Positions 1-14,709 of a DNA stretch of 64,000 nucleotides are shown here, piece by piece. The DNA is from Ectobius pallidus (taxonomy: Eukaryota; Arthropoda; Insecta; Blattodea; Ectobiidae). The notes beneath the pieces were generated by a model. It was not told where the DNA came from, ran no database searches, and saw only the letters and a program-made list of their open reading frames with translations. Location of the stretch: positions 16,040,606 to 16,104,605 of the forward strand of contig CAXKWD010000003.1 in NCBI GenBank assembly GCA_964059195.1. Reading direction: 5' to 3'. Every line of letters starts with the position of its first letter. Within the stretch, counting starts at the first letter, position 1. The position numbers and the translations under genes were made by a program.

Positions 1-3000
1 TACCCAAGAATAGGTATAAATTATAAGGCACCAAAATGGCTGTTGGTCTGTGCTATATGTAACACATGAAAGATTTAAATAAAGAACATGACGTGGACCA
101 TATGAGCGTAGTCATTGTGTTAAGTGTTTTCTTTACAGTTCGGCACGGTTTTATAATTTGAGTCTCGTGCATTTAAGGGTTAAATTTAATCTTGCATAGT
201 TGGTAACGTAGTCAGTCAAAATCACTGCCTTCTAAACTGTATTACTCGTGTATACACTGCCTGTCCTATACTGCTAATTTTGCGTACTCGGCGACATTAC
301 AGATGGCAGCACCTTTCACACCCAGATTGCTTCTTGTTTTTTGCTACGACATTGTTGATTATGTAGTGCTGTCTCGTAATATAGCATAAACTGAATGTTT
401 AAACTAGTATTATTCTAGGTACCGGTACTTAATTGCTATGTTTAAAATCTTGTAAAATAATAATTATAAAATTTACTATCAATACGTCTAATTAATTTAT
501 ATTTATTTTAATTATTGCTCCAAAATTCCATTTCAAGGTAAGTGTCATATACTGGAATAATATTATGTTCTATCAAATAACACAAGTTTCTGTGTCTGTT
601 TATGCTTATTTTGACGCAGCAAACGCGTAGAAGCAATGTACGGTAATGTATAGGGCAATGCCTTCTAGACTCTATTACTCGCGTATTCTCGAGACGGCGG
701 TTGCATAGGTGGCGGTGATTGCTGCAATCTGGGTGTGAACTGTGTCGCCTCTACTGGAGAAACTAGGCAATTGAGTAATTCTCTAAACTCCATGTTAAAA
801 TAAAGCATAGGACAGGCAGTGTAATTCTCGAGACGGCGGTGGTCAAAATTTAATTTTTAATTTAGGTTAAGATAATTTATTGTTATTTTTGCAGACCTGT
901 ACAGTCGTGGTATGGACTGCATACAACGTACGTACTCTTGAGTGACGGTATATTTGGCATACAACGTACTCTAACGACGGTTGCTAAGTTGTGAGTTGGA
1001 ACGTCAGTGTTGTATCTTTATTGTCACCTAATGGTAAAATTCACTTAATTTGAAGCTAGAAAACTATATTGTCTTTGCCCAGAGTATAGAAAGTGTGAGT
1101 ACATGACTTTTTTTTTTTTATTTACGTGGATTTCTTCCGCTCTATTAAGTGCCAGAATGGTACTTTATGAGATTGTGTGGGGGACGGTAAAATGTCTGTA
1201 TGTCTGTCCGTGTGTCTGTACGCGAGATACCTCAAATACGCTTTATCGGATTTTCATGAAACTTGGTATACGCATTTATAACGTCCATGGGAAGAAGCAT
1301 ACTGATATTGGACCAAATCTATTGACTGGTACCGGAGTAATGTCCAATTCACTGCATATTTTATGGTAATATATTGTACAGAATTTATGAAATTCAAAAC
1401 AGTTCTCATGACAACATATTATTTTACAGTGTTCATATACGGCTTTGCAAGTTGCAATACACATAGCTTTGACAAATAACACTATCCACATATTCCTTCA
1501 CATATGCTTATCAAACTACACCTTGTTCTTCCGTAAGCCCTGCTTAATGAATCGATCTGGAGCTTAACTCGGAAATCAATTAAAAAAATAACTTTTTTCC
1601 CGCACATCATAATTGCAATTATCACTGATTAAACAAAATCATTCTTGCACTTTATTACATCAGTTTGACTTTGACTCTGTCCTATATCCCCAGTGTCGGA
1701 GCGAAGGGCCTCCAATTGGAGGTTTCTGATACCTATGTTAATTTTGTTACGCTTATTTTCCGAGGGAGGGCTGAGGGACAGGTGGTAAGCCCATCGCCGC
1801 ACAACCCCCCAGGAAACTAAGGTATTACTTGGACGTGAAAGGCCGGGAAATTTTGTCCAGAGGCTCTAATTTAGGCTTGGAGTTCTTTAACGTGCTGTAA
1901 ATCTACGACACGGGCCCCCCAGCTTAAAGTCCCTCCCGGAGGACTCCGTGCCCGGATTTTTATTACATCAGTTTACTTAATTTTGTTTTATTTCGCAGTT
2001 TTAACTTTCTATTTTGTACATATTCGATTATCCGGAAGATTTTGAAATTCCAAGGCCCCCTTGGTCCTAATTTGTTCGGATAACTGTCGCTTCACTGTAT
2101 TCAAAACAGTTTACTATTTATTAAGTGCCAGTATGGTACTTTATGAGATTGTGTGGTGGACGAAAAAATGTCTGTCCGTCTGTCTGTCCGTCTGTCCGTG
2201 TGTCTGTACGCACCATAACTGAAATACGCTTTTTCGGATTTTCATGAAACTTGGAAAACACATTTATAATGTCCATGGGAAGAACCCTATTGATATTGAA
2301 CCAAATCGGTTCACCGGTACCGGAGTAATGCCCAATTTAGTGCCTATTTTAATAGATTATGGCGCCTTTCTAATAAAAAGGCGCCATCACTCAAATACGC
2401 TGTATCGGATTTCCATGAAACTTGGTATACCCATTTATGACGTCCATAAGAAGTGCCCTATTGAATTTGAACCTAATCCGTTGACCGGTACTGGAGTAAA
2501 ACCCAATTTAGTGTATATTTTAAAGACGCGGTAACTCAAATACGCTTTACCGGATTTTTATGAAACTTGGTATACACATTTATAATGTCCATGGGAAGAC
2601 GTCTATTCATAATGGATAAAATCGGTTGACCTGTTTCGGAGTAATGCTCAATTTAGTGTCTATTTTATGGTAATATACGTATTCGAAAGAATTTATAAAA
2701 AAAATTAAAATCAGTTATCTTGACAACATAGCCTATTGTTTTACTGTGATCTTATAAGGCCTTGGAAATTAAAATACAGGTAGCTATGACAAAAAACATA
2801 TTGATTTACATGCGCGTATCCAACTAGACCGTTAAAATGACCCAGGTGGCCGAGATGGTAGACCTTTCTTCTTCCGTAAGACCTGCTTAATGAATAAATC
2901 TGGAGCTTAACTTGGAAATCAATTTTTAAAAAAACCACATTCTGCATATCATAATTGCAGCCATAACTGATTAAAAAAAACATACTGGCACTTTGTTACA

Positions 3001-6000
3001 TCAGTTTACCTGATTTTATTTTTGTCTGACTTCATCTCTCTCTATATATTGCTTGTCGTTCACAAAGGAGCTCTCTTGAGCTAGATATAAAATGCCAGCA
3101 TAATTAATCCGAAGCATGAATTTGTGGCGGCTCAATTACACGCACTTGCTGGAGACACTGCATGGGTATGGGTTTAGTTTTATCTCTTGCTCAAACTTGC
3201 GCCGTTCTCTGCACATGTCGCACTGCCATACATGCAGCATCCGTGGGAGGGATGACCAAAACAAGCAGGCACGTTAAAAATTATGGCAAAACTTTCATCC
3301 ATTCCAGTTACATTAACTTCTATTGCCATATTTTACATCTGCATCCGAATTTCATCTAAGTCTCAAATTGAAACTACTTTTGTTTTACGACCATGACTCT
3401 CAAGTTACTCCGTACTAGGTAGCTCCCACTATGGGAGATTTTACCTAATCTAGACCAACGACGCCGTATAAAAGTATGTAACTTAGACATAGTTTATTGT
3501 GAACTGAGAAAATGGTACAGTGTTATACAAAAACGTATACTAAACGAAGTTCAAATTAGGAAATGCCTGCTTTTATGCAGTTCAGAAACTCTTATTTTCT
3601 CGTCTTCTGTTCAGAAAACTAAAAATAAAAATTTATAAGACAATATTATCCTGTCGGTTGATTTATATGGATGTGAGGCATGGCCCCTTACTATTCGGGA
3701 AGAACGTAATCCGAGAGTGTTCGAAAACAGGGGGTTTAGGAAAATATTTGGGCCTAAGAGAGATGAAAATGGGGACTGGAGGAAACTTCATGACCATTAC
3801 TCTTCACCGGATATTATATTAAGGGTAATTAAATCACGGAGGATGAAGTTGGTTGGACATGTAGCGCGCATGGGGGAGAAAAGACATATGTCAAAAGTAT
3901 CGACTGGGAGACCCGAAGGGAAAAGACCACCTGGAAGACCTAGACGTAGATGGGAGGACAATATTAGGATGGATTTAAGAGAAGTAGGATTTGAGAGGGT
4001 TGGTTGGATAGAGTTAGCACTGAATAGGGTTGAATGGCGGGCTCAGGCAAGCGCGGCAATTAACCTTCGTTTACCATAAAATTGATAATGTACCTTTAGC
4101 TTGCTGGGGAATTGTCTATTGCCATTGAGTAAGTAAGTAAGCTAAGTTGTACTGGTACCTCCATGCAAGATCGCGGGGTTCAATTCCCCCGATGTGCACA
4201 TTCAGAAATGTTTCTAACGTGAAAACATCTTTAAGTTCGCGTTGGAAGTCAGTCGAAATTTACGATTTCTTTTGCCGGCATAATTGGTACGGTGAAAGCA
4301 AGATAGAAAATGGATAAACTGCTTCAGATCGCTGCATTTCAAGGTAGTGAATACGGTTTCTTGGCAGATGAGATATTGAATCATCTTAATAGAAGAATAA
4401 AGTATCCAATAACGAGGCATGACGAACCCAAATCTGGTTTTAAACCAGGAAACTGATAACAAAGAAAGAAGGGTTATAAAAGCTAGCAGATCCGTAATAT
4501 GCCACCAATCTCTATACATAAAAGGCTTTGTCCTGACTGACTGACTGACTTAATGACAGAGAATTAACGTAAAGCCTAAACTATAGCAGGTAGAGACTTG
4601 GAAATTTGACAGTATCTTCGTTTCATAATGTAAGTGCTCGCTAAGAAAGAATTTTGCAATTTTTTTTTTAAGTGCCAAAAATCAAATGTTTTTGAGAATG
4701 CTTAACCACCACTAACGGCCGTGGGTGTCGGCATGCTGACCACATGCCCCCCAATCCTGCCATCTGCCTACGGGAGATGATGCAGCGGTCGGGTGGTAGG
4801 CCAAGTCCCTTCAGGGATGTAGCGCCACGGAGTTTAGTTTAGTTTATCCTTTTTACTCTGAATTATCAAATCCAAATCACAGTTCACATGACAACAGTTT
4901 ATTGTTGCCAGTGGTCTCAGATGGGTTTGGAAATAAATTAAAATGGAATTTGACTAATTAGGGAAACTATCAATATAATTCATGTTATAAATAAATATTA
5001 AAGAATGAAATCCACGAAAATAACATAAGATAACTTCCAATTACAAAATAGAAAACCCGGGCGACGCCGGGTCTTTTAAGCTAGTATAATATAATTTACT
5101 CTTCAGCAGTCTGCAGGACCAGTTTACTTCCACCTTGCATAATGTATACAGTACTATCTCTCACAACAAGTTGGTGAAATAGGGTAAACTTGGAGATCTG
5201 TTGCCTGTAAGTTGAATCGATGTAGGTGCTTGCTGGTAAGCATGAAGCGCCGTTTAAACTTATGAGCTTACTAGCTAAGTTAAGGTTGGCGCCATGTGCT
5301 CCTGATTTCTTAGTTTATTTAAAGGCGGCACTGTTGCCACAGCCTGCTAATTTCAAGAGAACACTAATACCATAAACTTTAACAAGAACAATCGAAGAGA
5401 AAGCTAGAGTAAGAGAGTGAGAGTGAGTGAGAGAGGAAGAAAAACCGAGAGCAAAAAAAATTCTCTCTTCCTCTCCCTCCCTTTCCCCCGTCCCCTTCGC
5501 TCTATTTTTAATAGCAGAAAATCTCAAAAATAGAAAATTATGGAAATCTTTCACTGTAGAAATCTATACAAATCTATACAAATCTGCTAAAGGCGTATTT
5601 ATGTATATATATTAGTAAAGTGTTCCCAATTACAGGCCATGGAGGCCCAGAGGGTTCCAGGAGGTTGAGGCTCCCAGATTTTAGACATTCGGCACGTGAA
5701 GGCAGTAAGGTTGTCAGCCTTACGCACCGGCCGCCTTAACCCCCAGGATTGCTCCTGATACTCATTTCTGTTAGACGCTGAGTAGACCCCAGGGCCACTG
5801 TGCCACCAGAAGGATTAGGACAATTAAAAAACCCCAACGACCTCATTGGGGTCCGAACCCGTGACCTTCCAGTTTGTAGAGCAGCGCCTCAATCACTACG
5901 CTATGGCGTACCCCATATAGGCTATATATACATTATATATATTATATTATATGTATGTATATTTATTTAGTTATATTATTTTATTTTATCTTGTCGAGAA

Positions 6001-9000
6001 TATAACAGGCTCATTGTGCAATTGGGGGTACGCCGTAGCGTAGTGGTTGAGGCGCTGCGCTACAAACCGGAAGGTCGCGGGTTCGATTCCCGATGAGGTT
6101 GTTGAGATTTTTCAATTGACCTAATCCTTCTGGTGGCACTATGGCCCTGGGGTCGACTCAGCCTCTAACAAAAATGAGTACCAGGAGCAATCCTGGGGGT
6201 AAAGGCGGCCGATGCGTAAGGCTGACAACCTTACCACCTTCATGTGCCGAATGTCCAAAATCTGGGAGCCTCAACCTCCTGGAACCCTCTGGGCCTCCAT
6301 GGCCTGTATAGGGATCACTTTACCTTTACCTTTAGGGAGGTCTGGTAGGGGTGCACTCAGCCTCGTGATTCAAATTGAGGAGCTACTTGATAGAGAAGTA
6401 GCGGCTCCGGTCATGAAAACCACCTTTAACGGCCGTGGGTGTCGGCCTGCTGACCACATGCCCCCAATCCTGCCATCTGCCTGTGGTAGATGACGCAGCG
6501 GTCGGGTGGTAGGCCAAGTCCGTAGCGCCTCGGAGTTTAGTTTTATATATATTTATTTAGTTATTTTGTTTTATTTTATCTTGTTGAGAATATAACAGGC
6601 TCATTGTGCAATTACAACATTCTCTTATACTAATTACACCAGTTTTACAATACTAATAATACTACAACTAAAAAAAGTATTTAAAAGAATGAAAGGAGTT
6701 ATACAAACAAACAGAAAAAATAGGCCTTACTTTCAGGAAAAGAAGATTAAGATTCTATGGTCACATTTTCAGAATGGAAAGTGACAGACTTATGGCCGGT
6801 TTCTATAAACTCGCAAATTACCTATGGGTAAATTATCCAATGGACAGAATTTACACAAAAATAACACCACACCAACACAAATAATTTAAAGATAGCAATC
6901 ACATACACTTGTGGCGAGTTTCTAGATAAATGTCCTCTGGGTAAATATGAAAATGACAGAAAAAAATGTTCCTACAAACTCGGGCTAGATCTTTCCAAGG
7001 GTAAATCTTTGGGTTAATTTATCCTTTCATGGATGGCTGGATAAAATTTAACCTTTCATAGGATCAATAGTAATATTTAAACAATGAGAGTCAAAGCCTT
7101 CTGAATTAAATTAACTGTACAACTCCAAGGCCTTGCTCATTATATCATTGTAGGTTAAATGGAACTAATTTGTCCATGGATAATTTACCCGTAGGTAATT
7201 CACTAGTTTGTAGAAACCGGGCATCAACCAAACAAATTTTTGAGCACTATGTAAGTAAAAAAAACAAACAAACAAACAAAAAACAAACAAAAACAGCATT
7301 TTTCAAGGAAGTTGAAGGAGATTTGAAATTACTCAATATCAAAAAGGAGGATATTGCAAACAGAGAAAAGTTTAGGAAAGCAATATTTGATGGCGAATTT
7401 CCAGAGAAACCCAAGAAGAAAACGGGAAGTAAATGGACGGAAGAACGGAAACAGCAAAATCGCGAAAGATTGAAGAAGTTTTGGGAAGACAAGAAGAAGA
7501 CAACTGTTTCACGTGGTCCTAAGCTGACCTAATCGAAAGGGGGGGGGGAAAGAATGAAGAAACACATACAATTTTAAAATTACTCAATGAAGTGAACAGA
7601 TCAAAACATATGTATTATAATAGTTTTGGATGAAACGAAAGACTTCAATAAAGAAAATGACATGGAACATATTTTAACTATCCCTTTTTAATCGTTATCA
7701 TTTTAAAGTTTTAAGATTTTTATCACAGATATTTTTAAACCGCTTATTCTTAGTATTAAACATATCTATATTATCCATTTTTTGCCATTGATAGCACATT
7801 ATAAAAGAGGAGCATTATTATGAGAGTCAATGTTTGCTTTTGGGATGAAAAAAAAAATATGCAAATTATAAGATCTATAACCTGAAACATAAAAATACAT
7901 TTCTTCGAGAATATTAATATATAAGATTTGAAGCTTTCACGGCTCTGATTACTCGGGATGGCTTCACGAGTCAACATTATCAGATTCGAGCTTTCGGCCA
8001 TCTTCCCTCTGTGGCCTTCCTCAATGGCCGAAAGCTCGAATCTGATAATGTTGACACGGCTGATAACCCGTGAAGCCATCCTGAATATTAATATAATCTA
8101 TTTCGTTATTAATGACAATTTTGTCTGTGAGATAATTCAGGGATATAGATAAGTTATACTGTAATATAGATTAAGCTGGAACTAAAAGAAAAATACCGTT
8201 TTATAGCATTTTTAGTTTGAATTTCAAAATGAAACTTTGGAATAATCTTCCCTATTATATTATGTATACTTAAAAATAAAGAAATAACGTTTTGTGGTAT
8301 TTTCATAATTTCTGCCACCATCTCCCCTTAATCAAAAGCATTCTGGCACTTTTTTGTAAGTTATTATATGAATTCGTGCTATATTTCGGTTCAGGACGCA
8401 TTTAGTATAGTATCACTCTAATAATAAACTCCCAACAGAAAACCAATGTAGATATAATATCAGTCAATAAATTTGGATTTTAATTTTATGCAACGCGATT
8501 GAGCCATTTGAACCCAGTTATAACGATGACAGTATTTCACTTCTCGACAGTAACACTGTATATAATAAATTCAAGCAAACCGTCACTTGTATGCTTTATG
8601 GAGCAGCTAGAGAACATAATTTAGGTTGTCAATCGATAAAGTCGATTCTTACTGCACCTCGTTTGTACTGGGAAACTCATATTTCACTGCTTGTTATCAA
8701 ATTTTGTTTCGCTCACTACATTTAGCTTGAGAAGAGCACGCCTACAGTGAGATAGGATCCTGCGTTTCATGGAAAATTAATACTATATATTGTGTTCTCA
8801 ATGCCTGACCATTATGCGGCATACAGAGATAGCATTATAAATCAGTGAATCTATTTAATATTGAATTTACTTTCTTATACTGTAGTACAAAGAGATGGCA
8901 TAGCGGATGGTTAACATACGATATACCTGAACCTATCTGCTTTTTTAGGTAGATCTACCTATTGAAATCGATACCATGTCATGATTTTCGAAAAATTCTT

Positions 9001-12000
9001 TCATATCTTTACGTTTCATGCCTCCCTAAGTACGAAACCACCGCCTGTTCAAAAAAAAATGTGATATTTATATATATCTTTACATGCTAGCGGCCGTAAT
9101 TTTGAAGATATTTGAACCAAATTTTATTATGTGTTTCTAGGCCCAATAGTTCGGACAATGTTTGAAAAAGTGCTCTTTCCTCTTTTTTGCAGTTATTATT
9201 GCGGATTTGTCATGCCAAGGCTAAAGAAGAAGAGTGCTGTGCAGGGACAATAAATTAAACCAAAAACACTTCGAAATCTACCTCAGCCTGTAGGCCTGCC
9301 TAAAGGGATTTTTTTTTCGACGACCCCATGGCTGAGTGGTTAGACCGCTTGCGTTTTTGTCAGGGTTTGTCTTACAATAAGCAATGCCTATACTCACTCA
9401 CTTAATGGCAATAGACCATTCCCAAGCAAGCTAAAGGAACATGATATATTTTATGGAACCCGAAGGTTCGTTGCCGCGCTTACCTGAGCCCGCCATTCAA
9501 CCCTGTTCTGTGCTAACTCCATCCAATCATCCCTCTCAAATCCTACTTCTCTTAAACCTATCCTAATATTGTCCTCCCACCTATGTCTAGGTCTGCCAAG
9601 TGGTCTTTTTTCTTCGGGTCTCTCTGTCAATATTTTTGAGATATGTCTTTCCCCCCATGCGCGCAACATGTCCAGCCCATTTCATACTCCTTGATTTATT
9701 TACCCTTTACTATATCCAATGACGAGTACAGATTATGAAGCTCGACACTATGTAGTTTTCTCCGATCCCCATTTTCATCTCTCTTAGGCCCAAATATTTT
9801 CCTAAGCACCCTGTTTTTTAATACTCTCAGATTATGTTCTTTCCGAAGAGTAAGCGACCATGTAAGCAATGCCGATTATTTATTTATTTATTCCCTATTC
9901 CACACTGACGAAATACTCCTTAAGTTTTGTTTTAAATTCATTTTTCAATGTAATATATTTTTTTAACAAAGCATATGCACAAAAAAATCATCAGCAAATT
10001 TGTAATCAAATCGTAAAGAATAGCAAATAAAAATCAGGTTCACATTTTTTTTTAATTCAGCTGTGTTTATACTCCTTTTAGCTGCGAGGCCATATCAAGA
10101 GTTTGGGATCTGCGTATATACAGCAGGGTAGGCCATGGAACTATTGATTGTCAATTGTTTCTATTATTGGTGCATTCTTTTTGAGTAAATTTCAACTGAT
10201 ATTAATTTAAATGGATATTTACAAGATGAAATGGTGAGGATGATTCATGGTATGTAAATATCCAATTCGACATTTGCCTTTACGACTTAGGAAACCATGA
10301 AAAAACCCCATGTCAAATCTCCCGGCCACGGGATTTGAACCTGTAGTTCATATTATAATATCCGTCAGAGGAAATATATTTCAATTTTTATTTTAAAAAA
10401 TCTCAATTAAACGAATTATTATCTAAAAAGCAAATTGATATATTAAAAAGTAATTTTGACTTTTATTTCGGTTAAAATCTTTTAATGTCGCTAAAGAGGG
10501 GTATCCTATAATGTAGACTTTATAGCAGCAATAAAAGGGAAACATGTAGCCAGTGCGGAAGTGTAATGTTCTCGATAGTTGAACAAAGCCGTTTATTTAG
10601 TCAGATGTGATATGATATAAAAGGATTACAGGAAGGCCTTGGAAGTGAGTGACGAAAGATTGCAGTACAAGGAGGCATGGAGAGAGAGAGATCTCATGGG
10701 CACTGGAGCTAGGCCGACCATTGGTCAAAGTGACTGATTACATGGAAAAGTAAAGCAGAAATGAGAAGTGAAGGTGGATGGGTGAGAGATAATGGAAAAT
10801 AATGGACAGCCTTCACATGGAGTTGCACCTAACCTTTACTTTCTCTTCTTCTTGACATTCACAAGAGATGAATCCAACAAATCAGAGCGCACCCTCCAAA
10901 CCACAACTTCTGGATGAGACAAACTGCATTTATGCAGAGATCTGGTGAGTTAAATGCTAGCAAATAGGCTTATATTATTAATGAAAAAACAAATTAACCA
11001 CTGTTAAAATACACATGATGATTAAGCCAGTAACATGAAGTGAGAAAATAATAAAATCAGGTAAACTGATATAACAAAGTGCCAGTATGTTTTGTTGAAT
11101 CAATTGTAATTTCAATTATGATATGCAGAAAATAATTTTTTCTAATCAGATTAAAATCTACCAGTGTCAGCAGAACTACAGATTTGTGATACCTCGACTA
11201 GCGCGCACTCACATAAAAATTAAAAATAAAATTAAAAAAAATCCATGTCAAATCGGCCGGCTCCGGGATTTGATCCGAGGACCTCCAGAATACGAGTCCA
11301 AAACGTTACCATTTGGCCAACTCAGTCAGTTTGACGAAGTTGTTTGATAAGTATATGTGAAGGAATAGTGTTAACTGTCAAATTATACCGGTAGACAAAA
11401 ACTAAAAAACATGTGACCTTTAATTAGTTGTTACACTGGTACCGGTCAACCGATTAGATCCAAAATTAATAGGCTTCTTGCCATGGAAGTATTAAATACT
11501 TATACCGAGTTTCATGAAAATCCGATAAAGCATATTTGAGTTATGGGGCCTTTTGTTATATAATACCATAAAAATGCATTAAATGGGCATTATTCCGGTA
11601 CCGGACAACCGATTTGGTCCAATATCAACAGACGTCTTCCCATGGACATTATAAATGTGCCTACCAAGTTTCATGAAAATCCGATAAAGCGTATTTGAGT
11701 TATGGCGCTTTTAAATAAAAACACTAAATTGAGTTTGACGCCGGTACCGCTGGACCGATTTGGTTCAATATCAAAAGGTTTCTTCCCATGGACATTATAA
11801 ATGCGTATACCAAGTTTCATGAAAATCCGGTAAAGCGTATTTGAGTTATGGAGCGTACAGACAGACAGACAGACATTTTTCCGTCCCCCACACACAATCT
11901 CATTGAGTACCATACTGTCACTTAATAAATTTACCACTAAATGAATTTTACTGACATGGCAGTAGTAATATAGTAAGGGTGATTAGGCTAAATCACGATT

Positions 12001-14667
12001 TTACCGATAAAACAGCATCCTCATATTCTTAGCAAGCATTTTATAAGATAAATGATCGTGATTGGTCTATATCCGAGGAATCGCTAAACGTTATTGGTCA
12101 ATATCAAACACGCGGCGTATGAGTGGAATAGTCAGGCCCGACGAGAGGGAGGGGCAGCCGGGGCCGCAGCCCCGGGGCCCGGCTGACCAGGTTTTATTTT
12201 TTACTTTCTAAATTTGCTCTAAAGTAAAATTTGTTATAAGTCAATAAACAGTTTAAGTTATGTTTTTTTGTGTTTATTTTATCTGCATTGATCTGTCGTA
12301 TACCGGTGACACGGAATTATTCAATTAATCTGAAACGGATTATTCTTGAATAAAACTTGTTATTTTTTAAAAGTAGAATCTGAAATCCTTTTGGACTCAA
12401 TAGTAGGCCTCACTAACGTTCGACATTTAAAATCATAATTTTCAAAAGATTGAACTGGTACATACAGATAAAATTGTTTCTAATTAGAACATTTTAATGT
12501 ATTTTTCCGTTTCGTGCCCGGCATCAGTTAACCAATTTGATCTAAAATCAATCAATAGGCTTCGTCCCATGAATGGTAGCCTTTACCAAGTTTTATAAAA
12601 ATCCGATAAAGCGTATTTGAGTTATCGCGCGTACTGTCTACCAGACAATATCATAAAGTACCGGCACCATTCTGGCACTCACGAATCATGTAATATCATT
12701 ACTAGGGACCGGATTCTTAGGTTTTTACCTATTTTTTTCCTTACTTCCAAAACAAAAAGCGCTCATACACTTAGGATGTCCATAGGATTCACCCACATAA
12801 ATTCTGTGGCACCTAAAAATACCTAAATGGGGTATAAAAACCTAAATATACCTAAACGGGTTATAAAACCTAAACTATCTAATTTAGGCTACTTTTTTGT
12901 CTTTTTTGTTTGTCAGTTGAGGAATCGACATTTTGCGGAGAGACAATAATTTTTGTCGGGTTGAAATTAATACCACCAGCGTTTCGTTCAACCCATTGTC
13001 GTCTAGGATGGACAGTATCAAGAGAGGAAGTGTAAGAGTACCGGCGTATTTCTTACTGTAACCAGGAAATATGAGGCAATCTTATTTTCACTGCTTCTTT
13101 TGAGTGTTATGCTTTCTTTCTTCAATTGTATAATATTGTATAATATTGTCCTAAAACAAGTTTACACAAATTTAAGTCAATTTAGTTAAGTTAAACTTTA
13201 AAAGTATTATGTATTAAATCCTATGTAGCAAATTTAAATTCCTTAAACCAATTATTCTACCCGAAAACGATATTTTGGAGAAAAAACCTAAAACAAACTA
13301 TTTCATCTAATGGAAAACCTAAAACAGTGTTTTTAAAAACCTAAAAATCCGGTCTCTAATCATTACATAATCTTTTTGATGCATACAATATAACGGGCGA
13401 GTTGGACGGTTAATTTAATATTTGACGGGGGCCCGGAAAAATTTGTCCCTGGGGCCCTTGCTTTCTTTTCACGGCCCTGGGAATAGTCTATGAAAACGCG
13501 ACACTGAATTTCGGGGTTGCATACGGTACTTCCTCTACCTATGTAGTAATTGTAGAGTAAGTAATAACGAAATTTCACCTCTCTGGTATTTCATACATGT
13601 TCAAAATAATAAGATTATTGTAATCCGAGTTCTCAATTGCGTTATAACGGGGTTAATATCAGATTTCTGTGAGGACCTAGAAATGCATAGGGACACTAGA
13701 TACTCTCCAGAGAGCTTCTTACTCATGTGGTCACATTCTTCCTCTATGCAAATAACAAACCCCCATGTCCTCTCCTTCAATACACTATACAATTACCTTT
13801 GTGTCATTAATATGAATAGAAAACTGATACTATATAGGGAAAATCCACCTAAAAACAGGGTTGAAACGTAACGCATACAGAATATGTTCGGGTTTATACG
13901 AGAGTCATTTCAGAAGTCATGGCAACTATTTTATATATTCCGAATAACCGCATATGCGATTATTGCATTATTTACATTTTAGTATTAGTTAAAACATATA
14001 TATATATATACGAGGGGTATTCCGAAAGTAAGTTTCGTCAATGTATGGCAGGAGCGGCGTGTTCACCAAGGGAACCAAACAAACGCCAGACGAATCCCCA
14101 CCCGTGGCTGGTTCCACGACGGAAGTAGCGTCAGCGGAGGAGGCATGACGCAGGCGCACTGCGCCGTAGAAGAGCGAGTCGCAGCAGACTGGCGTGCCCG
14201 CGGGTATTAGTGTACCGCTCACGATGGCACGAGAGATTTGGCGCCACTGCCATGTACCGCTATCTCCCCTCTTTCAAACGAGCCATTGCTGCAGCCGCTG
14301 AACCTTTTATTGTCCGAGATAGAGCTGTTTGAAATTGATCTCCCGATTTCCGTCCCCGCAAAGTGCGGCCTCCACGAACCCATCTCGCACAAACCTTATG
14401 GAACATCAATTTGTCACTCAAAATGGTCTGTATGGAACCTTTAGTAATGTCAGGAAGCTGAGGTGGAGCAGGCTGTGCGCCAATTCCTTGCATCGCAGGG
14501 CACCGAGTTTTACCACAGTGGGTTCTTCAAACTGATCGCACGCTACGACAAATGTCTCAATGTCGCTGGCGACTATGTCGAAAAATAGTGCACGGTGTAT
14601 AGGTCATGCTGCCATACTGTATTGCTTTTGGGTCAATAAAGTGTCCGTGTGACAAACTGACGAAACT

Positions 14668-14709
<42 letters not shown>
